A DNA stretch of 32,187 nucleotides from Pelagicoccus sp. SDUM812002 (GTDB lineage Bacteria; Verrucomicrobiota; Verrucomicrobiia; Opitutales; Opitutaceae). Shown here piece by piece: positions 8,140 through 16,889 of the stretch. The stretch is taken from positions 1 to 32,187 of the forward strand of contig NZ_JARXHX010000029.1 in assembly GCF_031127835.1 (NCBI RefSeq). Direction: 5' to 3'. The notes beneath the pieces were generated by a model. It was not told the DNA's origin. It searched no databases and was given only the letters and a program-made list of their open reading frames with translations. A program made the position numbers and the translations under genes. Every line of letters begins with the position of its first letter. Positions within the stretch are counted from its first letter, which is position 1.

Positions 8140-11100
8140 ATGCCCTGTGACTATCGCGCGCCTACGGACCGCTCCGTATCTGTGACTCAAGAATCGATCG
8201 AGATGCTGACCTATTTGCCAAAGCTGCCGGATCGCCATCCGCAGTTTTTGGAGAAACGTGTTTATCAAGGATCGAGCGGTCGGGTTTACCCCTTGCCGGT
8301 CTGCGACGCGATCGAGTCCAAGCCGCAACCCCACTCATGGCAAGTGGTGTATATAGAAAACGAATACTTGAAGGTGATGATCCTGCCGGAGCTTGGCGGC
8401 CGTATTCATCGGGTTTGGGACAAAATTCGGGAGCAGGACCTGATTTATTATCAGCCCATGATTAAGCCGGCCTTGGTTGGTTTGGCAGGGCCCTGGGTGA
8501 GCGGCGGTATCGAGTTCAATTGGCCGCAGCACCACCGTCCTTCCACCACCATGCCCTGCACGGTGCGGATTGAGGAAGATGAAGATGGATCGGCAACGGT
8601 TTGGCTTTCGGAGCACGACCCTATGGCTCGCATGAAGGGCATGCATGGCATTCGATTGCAGCCGGGCATCGCCCGCGTGGAGCTACGGGCACGGGTCTAT
8701 AACCGTACCGATGACGTACAAACGTTTTTGTGGTGGGCCAATGCTGGGCTCGAGGCTCACGAGCAGTATCAATCGTTTTTTCCTCCTGACGTTAGCTTTG
8801 TGGCTGACCACGCCAAACGAGCCATGAGCTCCTTCCCGTTGTGCGAAGGATCCTACTACGGCGTCGACTATGGAGCCCGAGCTCGAAATGGCGTGCCGGC
8901 TCACGAAACGCCTCGGAAGTACTATTCTCCTCAGTCGGAGGACGGGACCAAGCCCGATCCAAACGACCTGTCTTGGTACGCCAATATTCCCGTGCCGACT
9001 TCTTACATGTGCATGGGGTCGACCGGCGATTTTTGCGGCGGTTACGACCACAAGGCGGGGGTTGGCATCGTGCACATAGCGGACCACCACATCGCTCCCG
9101 GAAAGAAGCAATGGACGTGGGGGAATCACGAATTTGGATACGCTTGGGATCGAAACCTTACGGACCAGCGAGAAGACGGGAGCCATCCGCCCTACATCGA
9201 GCTGATGGCGGGCGTCTTCACTGACAACCAGCCTGACTTCTCTTACCTGCAACCCGGTGAAACAAAGAAGTGGAGCCAGTACTGGTACCCGATCTATGAC
9301 ATCGGCGTGCCCCGTCAGGCTAATGTGGATGCGGCTGTCGACCTGCGTGTACCCGAAAAAGGAGGACGAGTGGAGGCTCGGGTGTCTGTCACTCGATCTA
9401 TCCCATCTGCTTCGATCCAAGTGCTGGGATCGGATGGCAGAGTGAAGGCCGAAACCAAGGCCGAGCTGTTGCCTTGTCATGCGTCGATTGTACACTTCGA
9501 CTTACCGCAAGGCTGTGACAGGGAAGGACTGCGCTTAGTGGTACGTGACAGCGAAGGTGTGGAAGTCATCCGCTACCGGCCGCAAGCTCATGTTCGCCAA
9601 GAACCACCTGCGGCAGCCGAAGCACCACAATCGCCAGAGGAGGTGGCAAGCGCGGATGAGCTGTACATCATCGGTCTTCACCTCGAGCAGTATCGCCATG
9701 CGACGCGTTGTCCGACACGGTATTGGCGGGAAGCTCTTCGGCGCGATCCGGGAGACTCTCGTTGTAATTTAGCCGTTGGTCGCTGGCATTTGCGCCGGGG
9801 CGAATTTGAACTCGCGGAAACTCATTTGCGGACGAGTTTGGCACGCTTCACTTCGCGAAATCCAAATCCAGCAGATGGCGATGCTTACTATCAGTTGGGC
9901 CGTTGCTTGCGTTTACTAGGCCGCGATGAAGAGGCCTACGCAGCCTTCGCCAAGGCCTCTTGGAACCAAGCATGGACGGGTGTGGCTCAGCTATCAATGG
10001 CCGAAATCCAGATCGGCTGCGGCGACTGGGCTGAGGCGGAAGAAAGCCTTACTCGCGCCCGCCGACTCGATGAGGAAAACCTGCGGGCGCGCAACTTGCA
10101 GGCAATCGTCTACGCTCGCGGTGGCCTCGAAAAATGGTCCGAGTCGACGCTCGACGAAATTCTATCTACCGATCCGCAGGACGTTTGGGCGAGCTGGCTG
10201 CTCAACGAACAAGTCCCCGACGACAACCAAATCCGTCTCGATGTGGCCCATGATTTCGCTCGAGCAGGCCTTTGGCTCGAGGCCTTGAAGGTTCTCGCTA
10301 CCGCGACGCCAGATCCTGTTGGCGGATCAACTCCAATTGTTGAATACACACGTGCGTGGCTGAACGACAAACTCGGACGTTCCGCCGAAGCGGGTCGTTG
10401 TAGGGAAGCGGCACGGGCGGCTAGTACCGATAGATGCTTCCCAGTAAGATTGGAAGAATTGGCTATCCTGCAGGCTGCGATAGCGGAGGATGCCGATGAC
10501 GCCGTAGCGCACGCATTACTCGGGTTTTGGCTGTATGATCGCCGTCGGCATGAAGAGGCGATCGAGCACTGGGAAGCCGCGGTACGTATTCATCCAGCGG
10601 ATGCAGTCGTGTGGCGGTGTTTGGGAATCGCATACTTTAATATTCAGAACCAGCCAGAGGCGGCCCAACACGCCTACGAGAAGGCCATCGAAGCAACGCC
10701 GCAGGATGGGCGTCTCTACTACGAGCGTGACCAGCTGTGGAAGCGTGTCGGCCAGGCTCCAGAAGCCCGACTAAAGGCTCTTCGAGAAATCGAGGATCTC
10801 GTTCATCAACGCGACGATCTCGTTGTAGAAACTGCGGCTCTATTCAACCAGACTGGAAGGCCAAGAGAAGCCTTGGACATTTTGAACTCACGCGTTTTCC
10901 AACCGTGGGAGGGCGGGGAAGGGTTAGTTTCCCGTGAATACATGCGAGCCCGCATCTTGCTTGGCATAGCGTCTCTCGATCGCGGCGACCCGGAAGCGGC
11001 CAAGGAGCAATTTCTCGCGGCATTGGATATTCCGAGAAATCTTGGTGAGGCTCGCCACCTGCTGGTGAATCCGAGCGAAGTTCACTGGTGGTTAGGCGAA

Positions 11101-11526
11101 GCCTTTTCCGCGCTTGGCGACGAGGCCCAAGCCCGTTCGCACTGGCAGGCTGCCGCCGACTTCAAGGGCGACTTTCAAGGTATGGCCGTACAGCGTTTTT
11201 CGGAGACCACCTACTTTACCGCTCGGGCCATCGAACGACTCGGTCAAAAGGAAGAGGCACGCGAATTATTTAGTGCGCTTTTGGTGCATTCCCAAGAACT
11301 GGCGAAAACTCCGGCGGCGATCGACTACTTTGCAACCTCGCTTCCCACGATGCTACTATTCGAAGAGGACCTCGACCAACGGCAGTCGTTTACGGCTCGC
11401 CTTCTCGAAGCTCAGGCCCGCTTCGGCCTCGGTCAGACGAGCGAGGCGAAAGCTTTGGTCGATGCTTTGCTTGAGGAAGACCCGAGTTCGGCTATCACTC
11501 TAGACCTCATGGCTTCGATCGTTTAA
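8140..11526 (+). CDS. DUF5107 domain protein with tetratricopeptide repeats
   Basis: The protein has 1128 residues and no signal peptide, so it is probably cytoplasmic. The N-terminal part (about 20-410) is a DUF5107 domain, recognisable by 'FLEKRVYQGSSGRVYPLPV', 'LPELGGRIHRVWDK', 'GPWVSGGIEFNWPQHH' and 'WTWGNHEFGYAWDRNL'. The fold resembles the galactose-mutarotase superfamily. The C-terminal part (about 505-1110) holds many TPR helices, such as 'AVGRWHLRRGEFELAETHLR' and 'AYFNIQNQPEAAQHAYEKAI'. The biochemical function is not established to my knowledge. Neighbourhood with a GH2 enzyme and an AraC regulator points to glycan degradation or sensing. The ATG at 8140 is taken because it leaves a full N-terminus; GTG 8182 or ATG 8203 are alternatives. 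A long hairpin separates it from the GH2 gene 83 bases downstream. Confidence 0.9.
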   Translation: MPCDYRAPTDRSVSVTQESIEMLTYLPKLPDRHPQFLEKRVYQGSSGRVYPLPVCDAIESKPQPHSWQVVYIENEYLKVMILPELGGRIHRVWDKIREQDLIYYQPMIKPALVGLAGPWVSGGIEFNWPQHHRPSTTMPCTVRIEEDEDGSATVWLSEHDPMARMKGMHGIRLQPGIARVELRARVYNRTDDVQTFLWWANAGLEAHEQYQSFFPPDVSFVADHAKRAMSSFPLCEGSYYGVDYGARARNGVPAHETPRKYYSPQSEDGTKPDPNDLSWYANIPVPTSYMCMGSTGDFCGGYDHKAGVGIVHIADHHIAPGKKQWTWGNHEFGYAWDRNLTDQREDGSHPPYIELMAGVFTDNQPDFSYLQPGETKKWSQYWYPIYDIGVPRQANVDAAVDLRVPEKGGRVEARVSVTRSIPSASIQVLGSDGRVKAETKAELLPCHASIVHFDLPQGCDREGLRLVVRDSEGVEVIRYRPQAHVRQEPPAAAEAPQSPEEVASADELYIIGLHLEQYRHATRCPTRYWREALRRDPGDSRCNLAVGRWHLRRGEFELAETHLRTSLARFTSRNPNPADGDAYYQLGRCLRLLGRDEEAYAAFAKASWNQAWTGVAQLSMAEIQIGCGDWAEAEESLTRARRLDEENLRARNLQAIVYARGGLEKWSESTLDEILSTDPQDVWASWLLNEQVPDDNQIRLDVAHDFARAGLWLEALKVLATATPDPVGGSTPIVEYTRAWLNDKLGRSAEAGRCREAARAASTDRCFPVRLEELAILQAAIAEDADDAVAHALLGFWLYDRRRHEEAIEHWEAAVRIHPADAVVWRCLGIAYFNIQNQPEAAQHAYEKAIEATPQDGRLYYERDQLWKRVGQAPEARLKALREIEDLVHQRDDLVVETAALFNQTGRPREALDILNSRVFQPWEGGEGLVSREYMRARILLGIASLDRGDPEAAKEQFLAALDIPRNLGEARHLLVNPSEVHWWLGEAFSALGDEAQARSHWQAAADFKGDFQGMAVQRFSETTYFTARAIERLGQKEEARELFSALLVHSQELAKTPAAIDYFATSLPTMLLFEEDLDQRQSFTARLLEAQARFGLGQTSEAKALVDALLEEDPSSAITLDLMASIV

Positions 11527-11539
11527 GTTCAACCCAACG

Positions 11540-11572
11540 CGAGGCCAGCGAACCGTATGTTCCTTGGCCTCG
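11540..11572 (+). promoter_or_regulatory. Intercistronic stem-loop between the DUF5107 and GH2 genes
   Basis: CGAGGCCA (11540-11547) pairs perfectly with TGGCCTCG (11565-11572). Inside, after a 2x2 internal loop, GAAC (11550-11553) pairs with GTTC (11559-11562) around a 5-base loop. No T-run follows, so a classical intrinsic terminator is unlikely. It may stabilise or process the upstream mRNA, or lower expression of the downstream gene; the role is inferred. Confidence 0.6.
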
Positions 11573-11609
11573 GCTCCGTGCATTCCCTTCCGATTTGTCC
11601 TGTTTTTCA

Positions 11610-14423
11610 ATGATATCTTCTGCTGTCGGCAATCCCGATTCGATCAATCTAGCCGGTTCTTGGCGCTTGCAACTCGACCGCGAAAATGCGGGCGTCGAAC
11701 AAGGTTGGCACAATCGCCAGCTCTCGGACCGTATTGAACTTCCGGGATCACTACCGGGTCACGGTATTGGCGATCCCATTACAGTCGATACTCCTTGGGT
11801 GGGGAGTATTTTCGATCCCTCGTGGTTCACCGAGCCGAAGTACGCTCCTTACCGCGAGCCAGATAATCTAAAGGTTCCCTTTTGGCTGCAGCCTGAAACC
11901 TATTATGTAGGTGCTGCTTGGTATCAGCGTGAAATCGAAATCCCAGCCAATTGGACGGGACAGCGTGTGACGCTTCACCTAGAGCGTCCGCACTGGAAAA
12001 CTACGGTCTGGCTCGATGACACCTTGCTCGGTTCCAACGACTCTCTGTCTATCGCTCATATCTACGGGCTGGGTACTTCTGTGTCTCCAAGGCGGCATGT
12101 TCTCACTATCCAAGTAGACAACTCGGTCCAAGTCGAACTTGGCGAAAACTCGCACTCGATATCGGACCACACCCAAGGCAACTGGAACGGGATTGTAGGG
12201 GCTATCGAACTACAGGCAAGCTCCCCCGTTTGGGTAGAGGACGTGCAAGTCTATCCGGACTTGTCCGCGAGGCGTGCGACCGTGCGTGGCGTTTTGAGAA
12301 ATGTTACTGGCTCCCAAGTGAAAGGCACTGTCGAGCTGTCTGTGAACGGTAAGGCCGAGGGTGGGGGAGATTTTTCCTTCGAGATGGCCGGCGACAATCA
12401 AGAATTTGAAACGACGCTGGCTCTCGGAGCGGAATTGGAAACCTGGGATGAATTCAAGCCGATCGTGCATCAGTTGACCGTTCAGGTTTCGACCGATGAC
12501 ACTGAAGCTAAGCAGACGATTCCCTTCGGATTGCGAGATCTCTCTCATGATGGACGTCAACTTACAATCAACGGGCGAAAACTTTTCTTACGCGGCACTC
12601 TGGACTGCGCGGTGTATCCGAAAACAGGGCACGCGCCGCTCGATCTCGATTCCTGGCGGAAGATTTTTAAAATCATTCAATCGCATGGACTGAACCATGT
12701 GCGTTTCCACTCGTGGTGTCCTCCAAGAGCGGCGTTCACTGCAGCGGATGAGTTGGGGGTCTATGTTCAAGCCGAGGCTGCCACCTGGCCCAACCAAGGT
12801 GCGACAATCGGTGACGGCAATCCGGTAGATGATTGGGTCGAGGCGGAAACGAAACGTATCCTCAATGCCTATGGCAACCATCCTTCATTCGTGTTGATGG
12901 CGTCTGGCAACGAGCCCGACGGAGACAATCACGAGGTCTGGCTCAACGACTGGACGGAGCGCCATAAGTCTGCGGATCCGCGTCGCCTCTACACCGCAGC
13001 AGCTGCGTGGCCGGAGGTTTCTAATAGCGACTTCCACATTCGCTCTGAACCCCGTATCCAACAATGGGAACAAGGTTTGAAGTCCCGAATCAACGCGCTT
13101 CCTCCTGAAACCGAGTTCGATTATCGTGAGATAATCAGGGAGCGCGATGTTCCAGTGGTGAGCCACGAGATCGGCCAGTGGTGCGTGTATCCGAACTTCC
13201 GGGAGATGGATAAATACACTGGGTACTTGAAACCGAGGAACTTTGAGATTTTCCGAGAAAGCCTCGCGGCCCATGGCATGGCCGATCAGGCCCATGATTT
13301 TTTGATCGCTTCCGGTAAGCTGCAAACGCTCTGCTACAAGGAAGACATCGAGTCGGCTTTGCGGACCCCAGAAATGGGTGGCTTTCAACTGCTGGGCTTG
13401 AGCGACTTTTCTGGGCAGGGAACTGCTTTGGTTGGTGTACTGGACGCATTTTGGGAGGAAAAAGGGTATGTCACTCCCAATGAGTTTCGCCGTTTCTGCG
13501 GACCGACGGTGCCACTGGTACGGTTGGATCGTCGTGTCTTCTCAACGGACGAAACCTTGTCAGCCGATGTGGAGGTAGCCCACTTCGGCCCTTCGCCGCT
13601 AACTGGGGCGAAGGTGACTTGGCGTCTGCTGAGTGAGGGAGGTGCCGTCGCTGCAGTAGGTGAGTTTGCTCCGATTGACGTAGCGATCGGACACGGCAAC
13701 AAGTTGGGTCGCGTCGAACTGGTTTTGGGAAATATTACTGCTCCTGCCCGTTACCGACTAGAGGTGAGCGTGCCGACTCGTGAAGAATTAGCGGTCAATG
13801 ATTGGGCCGTTTGGGTGTATCCGTCTAAAGCAGACGTAGCCTTAGAGGATTCGAAACACATTTTAGTTGTCGACGAACTGAATGCGGAGGCTCAAGCCCA
13901 ACTCGACGCGGGCGGCGTAGTGGTTCTGGCGATACCGCCTGATCGGGTGGCTCCAGATCCAGAGAACGGTCCGATTGCGCTCGGATTTTCTAGCATTTTT
14001 TGGAATACCGCTTGGACGAACGGGCAAGCACCGCATACGCTCGGTATCTTGTGCGATCCGAAACACCCGGCATTGGCCGAATTCCCGACGGAGTCCCACA
14101 GCGATTGGCAATGGTGGTATGCGATCAGCAAGGCAGGACCGATGATTCTTGACGGTTTGCCGCAGACGCTGCGACCGATCGTGCAGGTAGTCGACGACTG
14201 GGTGACCAACCGAAAACTCGGCTTGGTGTGGGAAGCTCGCGTCGGCGAAGGCCGTCTGCTGGTGACGAGCGTGGATCTTTCCGGTGAGCTCGATCCGGTT
14301 CGTCGTCAATTGCGCTCTAGTCTTTTAAACTACGCGGGTAGCGAGAAATTCGCTCCGCAGCAGACGGTTACTCTGCAGGCCGTGTCCGCTTTGATCTCTC
14401 CTCAACCCCGTATGCAGTCATGA
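11610..14423 (+). CDS. Glycoside hydrolase family 2 protein (beta-galactosidase/beta-glucuronidase-like)
   Basis: From ATG 11610 the protein has 937 residues and no signal peptide, suggesting action on imported oligosaccharides. It has the GH2 order: N-terminal sugar-binding jelly roll ('NLAGSWRLQLDREN', 'WYQREIEIPANWTG', 'LHLERPHWKTTVWLD'), an Ig-like domain, and a TIM barrel ('INGRKLFLRGTLDC', 'GLNHVRFHSWCPPRAAF'). Candidate catalytic residues are E435 in 'SGNEPDGDN' (acid/base) and E520 in 'VVSHEIGQW' (nucleophile). A C-terminal beta region follows. The frame could be extended to TTG 11595, but ATG 11610 starts just before the conserved domain. Substrate specificity cannot be read from the sequence. 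It lies downstream of the DUF5107-TPR gene and is probably co-transcribed with it. Confidence 0.88.
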   Translation: MISSAVGNPDSINLAGSWRLQLDRENAGVEQGWHNRQLSDRIELPGSLPGHGIGDPITVDTPWVGSIFDPSWFTEPKYAPYREPDNLKVPFWLQPETYYVGAAWYQREIEIPANWTGQRVTLHLERPHWKTTVWLDDTLLGSNDSLSIAHIYGLGTSVSPRRHVLTIQVDNSVQVELGENSHSISDHTQGNWNGIVGAIELQASSPVWVEDVQVYPDLSARRATVRGVLRNVTGSQVKGTVELSVNGKAEGGGDFSFEMAGDNQEFETTLALGAELETWDEFKPIVHQLTVQVSTDDTEAKQTIPFGLRDLSHDGRQLTINGRKLFLRGTLDCAVYPKTGHAPLDLDSWRKIFKIIQSHGLNHVRFHSWCPPRAAFTAADELGVYVQAEAATWPNQGATIGDGNPVDDWVEAETKRILNAYGNHPSFVLMASGNEPDGDNHEVWLNDWTERHKSADPRRLYTAAAAWPEVSNSDFHIRSEPRIQQWEQGLKSRINALPPETEFDYREIIRERDVPVVSHEIGQWCVYPNFREMDKYTGYLKPRNFEIFRESLAAHGMADQAHDFLIASGKLQTLCYKEDIESALRTPEMGGFQLLGLSDFSGQGTALVGVLDAFWEEKGYVTPNEFRRFCGPTVPLVRLDRRVFSTDETLSADVEVAHFGPSPLTGAKVTWRLLSEGGAVAAVGEFAPIDVAIGHGNKLGRVELVLGNITAPARYRLEVSVPTREELAVNDWAVWVYPSKADVALEDSKHILVVDELNAEAQAQLDAGGVVVLAIPPDRVAPDPENGPIALGFSSIFWNTAWTNGQAPHTLGILCDPKHPALAEFPTESHSDWQWWYAISKAGPMILDGLPQTLRPIVQVVDDWVTNRKLGLVWEARVGEGRLLVTSVDLSGELDPVRRQLRSSLLNYAGSEKFAPQQTVTLQAVSALISPQPRMQS

Positions 14424-14476
14424 ATCTGAGCGCTTTTGTTTTGGTTCTCCTTGCTGACTTTCTCATTCTTGCGTTT

Positions 14477-14505
14477 GACTCTCCGTAATTCGCTTTCTAT
14501 CGAGA
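14477..14505 (+). promoter_or_regulatory. Candidate sigma-70-type promoter for the dual hydrolase gene
   Basis: TTGACT (14477-14482) is followed after 17 bases by TATCGA (14500-14505). The -35 is good and the -10 is weak. It sits about 60 bases upstream of the ATG at 14568 in the only sizeable gap of the cluster, so that gene may have its own transcript. Confidence 0.3.
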
Positions 14506-14567
14506 ATTATTATCAGGTCCCCCCAAACTAAGCCGTTTTTCAGAAACCAACTAACCCCAAAAACTCC

Positions 14568-16727
14568 ATGATTCGAAAACTCCATTCATTCGGCTTAGCT
14601 GCAGCGTTAGCGTTTTGCTCGAGTATCCATGCAGATGATACTGTGCAGCACCTCAACTACAACATCGACTTGAGCGATGTGGGAATCAGCCCCGACGAGG
14701 TTGCTCAAGTTGATTCATTGCTGCAGTCCTTCGTCGATGACCAGAAGCTGAACAGCGTCGTCGGTTTTGTGGCGAAGGACGGCAATGTCGTGTATCACAA
14801 AGCCTTTGGTTTAAAGGATGTGGAGAGCAAGCTTCCTGCTACGGTGGACGACTACTACATTCTCATGTCGCAGACGAAGGCGGTCACCACGGTGGCTTTT
14901 ATGACACTCGTCGAACAAGGGCTCGTCTCGATCCACGATCCCGTTTCGAAGTACTTTCCAGAAATCCCGGACGACGTCGTGACCAAGGTCAATGAAGACG
15001 GTACCTACGAGACGCGGCCGGTCGAGACGCCGATGACTTTTGTGCATCTGATGACGCACACATCCGGATTGGGCGCGGGCCTAGTGAGAGACATTCGAAG
15101 GGCACAACACAAAGGGTCCGACGCTCCAGCGGGTTTCGGCGGTAAGATCCCTGACGAAGTACCAAGCGGCCAGCATAGCGGGGGTGGCAATCCGGATGCC
15201 AAGTACTTGGAGGAGGAGATGCTAGCCCTGTCGGAGTACCCGCTTGGATTCGACCCAGGGACAAGGTGGAACTACCATGTTAGCTCGAACATGTTGGGGT
15301 ATCTCATAGAGCGTATCTCCGGAAAAACACTACAAGAATATGTAAAGAAAACCGTGCTGAATCCATTGGGTATGGATGACAGCGATTGGTACTACGAACC
15401 TGAGGCTCTTGAGCGTTACGTAAAAGCCTATCGTTCCGTAGATGGGAAACTGGAGCCTGGATCGAATATGTACAGTGAAGGAACGGTTAGCGAACAGCAG
15501 ACCTATGCGGAAGGCGCGATTGGTTTGAATGGCCCAATCGCGGACTACGCCAAGTTTTGTCAAATGCTACTCAACAAGGGAACGTTCAACGGTTCCCGTA
15601 TTCTAAAAGCTGAGACAGTAGAGCTGATGACGATGATCAATCGCTTGCCGGATGATAGTGGAGCAGAGAGTGGTTTTCAGTTCGGGTTGGGCTTCGAATT
15701 GCACGAAGAAAAGAAGCCAGCCCCTGTGGTCTCGGATTCGGCATTCGCCTGGGGCGGCATGTTGGGCACCGCTTACACGATTGATCCGGAGAACAACTTG
15801 GTGGTGCTGTTTTACGCAAATATGTATGGCCTTGAGAGTCTGTACCCGAAATTTATAGCGCAAGCCTACGAAATGGTCGGAATGGAGGGCCCAGAGGCTG
15901 ATGCACCTGAAGTTGTCCTCGAGGAGGGTGGTCGGGGAGCATTTTCAGCAATTGTGACGGAAGACGCTTCGCTACCCGGTATGACGATCTATCGCCCCAA
16001 GGATCTCGCTCCCTTTGGTGGATCCGAGAAGCTTCCGATTCTACTCTGGGGCAATGGTGCCTGCGTGAATACCACGCAGGAGCACAAGCTCTTTCTCAAC
16101 GAGATCGCATCCCACGGTTACGTTATTCTGGGGGTCGGATTGTTGGATCGACTCGATTTGCGTGATGAGCTTTCCGATCAGAGGACGGTGTCGAGCCAGC
16201 TCGTCCAGGCTCTCGACTGGATTTTGGAAGAGAATGAAACCGCTGGAAGCGTGTTCTATTGTAAGGTCGATCCGGAGCAAGTTGCCGCCATGGGGATGTC
16301 TTGCGGAGGTTTGCAAGCGATTGAGATTTCGGGCGACCCGCGGATCCAAACGACCGTCGTGTGCAATAGTGGCGTATTGAAAAATCCTTCTCCTATGAGA
16401 GGAATGCCGTCCTTGAGAAAAGATGCGTTGAAGGCCTATCATGGTCCGGTCCTTTATCTCATGGGAGGTCCGAGCGATATCGCCTACAACAATGCCATGG
16501 ATGACTACGCCCTCGTAGAGCACGTGCCGATCGTGATGACGAACCTTGATGTGGGCCACGGCGGCACCTACTCCGAGCCGCACGGTGGCGAATACTCGAC
16601 CGTCGCGCTCGCTTGGCTGGACTGGCAACTGAAGGGCAAGCTTGAAGCCTCTAAGATGTTTTTAGGCGAGGACAGCCAGTTGGCCCGCGATCCGGATTGG
16701 ACCATTGAAACTAAAAATTTCGAATAA
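14568..16727 (+). CDS. Exported fusion of a beta-lactamase-like serine hydrolase and an alpha/beta hydrolase
   Basis: The protein has 719 residues with a signal peptide (residues 1-22, 'AAALAFCSSIHA'). Residues about 45-440 form a class C beta-lactamase/esterase VIII-type domain: S101-Q-T-K104 gives the SxxK motif and Y236 in 'RWNYHVSSN' is the second catalytic Tyr. Residues about 455-700 form an alpha/beta hydrolase domain similar to dienelactone/PET hydrolase-type proteins. Its nucleophile S578 is in 'GMSCGG', with likely D637 ('GPSDIAYNN') and H664 ('VGHGGTY'). Both catalytic sets look intact. An esterase or deacylase role on extracytoplasmic substrates such as acylated glycans is inferred from the GH2 neighbour. 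ATG 14568 is preceded by an A/C-rich leader without a Shine-Dalgarno site. Confidence 0.85.
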   Translation: MIRKLHSFGLAAALAFCSSIHADDTVQHLNYNIDLSDVGISPDEVAQVDSLLQSFVDDQKLNSVVGFVAKDGNVVYHKAFGLKDVESKLPATVDDYYILMSQTKAVTTVAFMTLVEQGLVSIHDPVSKYFPEIPDDVVTKVNEDGTYETRPVETPMTFVHLMTHTSGLGAGLVRDIRRAQHKGSDAPAGFGGKIPDEVPSGQHSGGGNPDAKYLEEEMLALSEYPLGFDPGTRWNYHVSSNMLGYLIERISGKTLQEYVKKTVLNPLGMDDSDWYYEPEALERYVKAYRSVDGKLEPGSNMYSEGTVSEQQTYAEGAIGLNGPIADYAKFCQMLLNKGTFNGSRILKAETVELMTMINRLPDDSGAESGFQFGLGFELHEEKKPAPVVSDSAFAWGGMLGTAYTIDPENNLVVLFYANMYGLESLYPKFIAQAYEMVGMEGPEADAPEVVLEEGGRGAFSAIVTEDASLPGMTIYRPKDLAPFGGSEKLPILLWGNGACVNTTQEHKLFLNEIASHGYVILGVGLLDRLDLRDELSDQRTVSSQLVQALDWILEENETAGSVFYCKVDPEQVAAMGMSCGGLQAIEISGDPRIQTTVVCNSGVLKNPSPMRGMPSLRKDALKAYHGPVLYLMGGPSDIAYNNAMDDYALVEHVPIVMTNLDVGHGGTYSEPHGGEYSTVALAWLDWQLKGKLEASKMFLGEDSQLARDPDWTIETKNFE

Positions 16728-16889
16728 AAACAGTGTAACTCGACTCGGAGTAGGCGACGTTGGCTACGCTGAGCGCCAGAACTGTTAGGTTCGAAGGGCT
16801 CGCAGAAAAGGTGCCAGCGTCATTACGAAGTAGCCAAGTGAGAGTGTGCCTCCCAAGAATGGGCGAAGTGCTCTCCTCGTAATTTCGTG
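16728..16889. other. Intergenic region between convergent genes
   Basis: In these 162 bases between the 3' ends of the fusion hydrolase and the cytochrome gene I see no strong terminator hairpin. A minus-strand reading stays open across it ('HTLTWLLRNDAGTFS', 'SNLTVLALSVANVAY') but has no start of its own and matches nothing I know. Confidence 0.4.

Noticed and set aside
8683-9495. Minus-strand open frame of 270 codons inside the DUF5107 gene
   Set aside because: Arg/His/Val-rich translation typical of the antisense of a GC-rich gene; the opposite strand has clear DUF5107 motifs.
14491-14511. AATTC/GAATT inverted repeat before the fusion hydrolase gene as terminator or operator
   Set aside because: Only a 5-bp A/T-rich stem and no T-run; too weak to distinguish from chance.
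16041-16628. Minus-strand open frame of 195 codons inside the fusion hydrolase gene
   Set aside because: It lies opposite the catalytic Ser/Asp/His region of the alpha/beta hydrolase domain and has no family signature.
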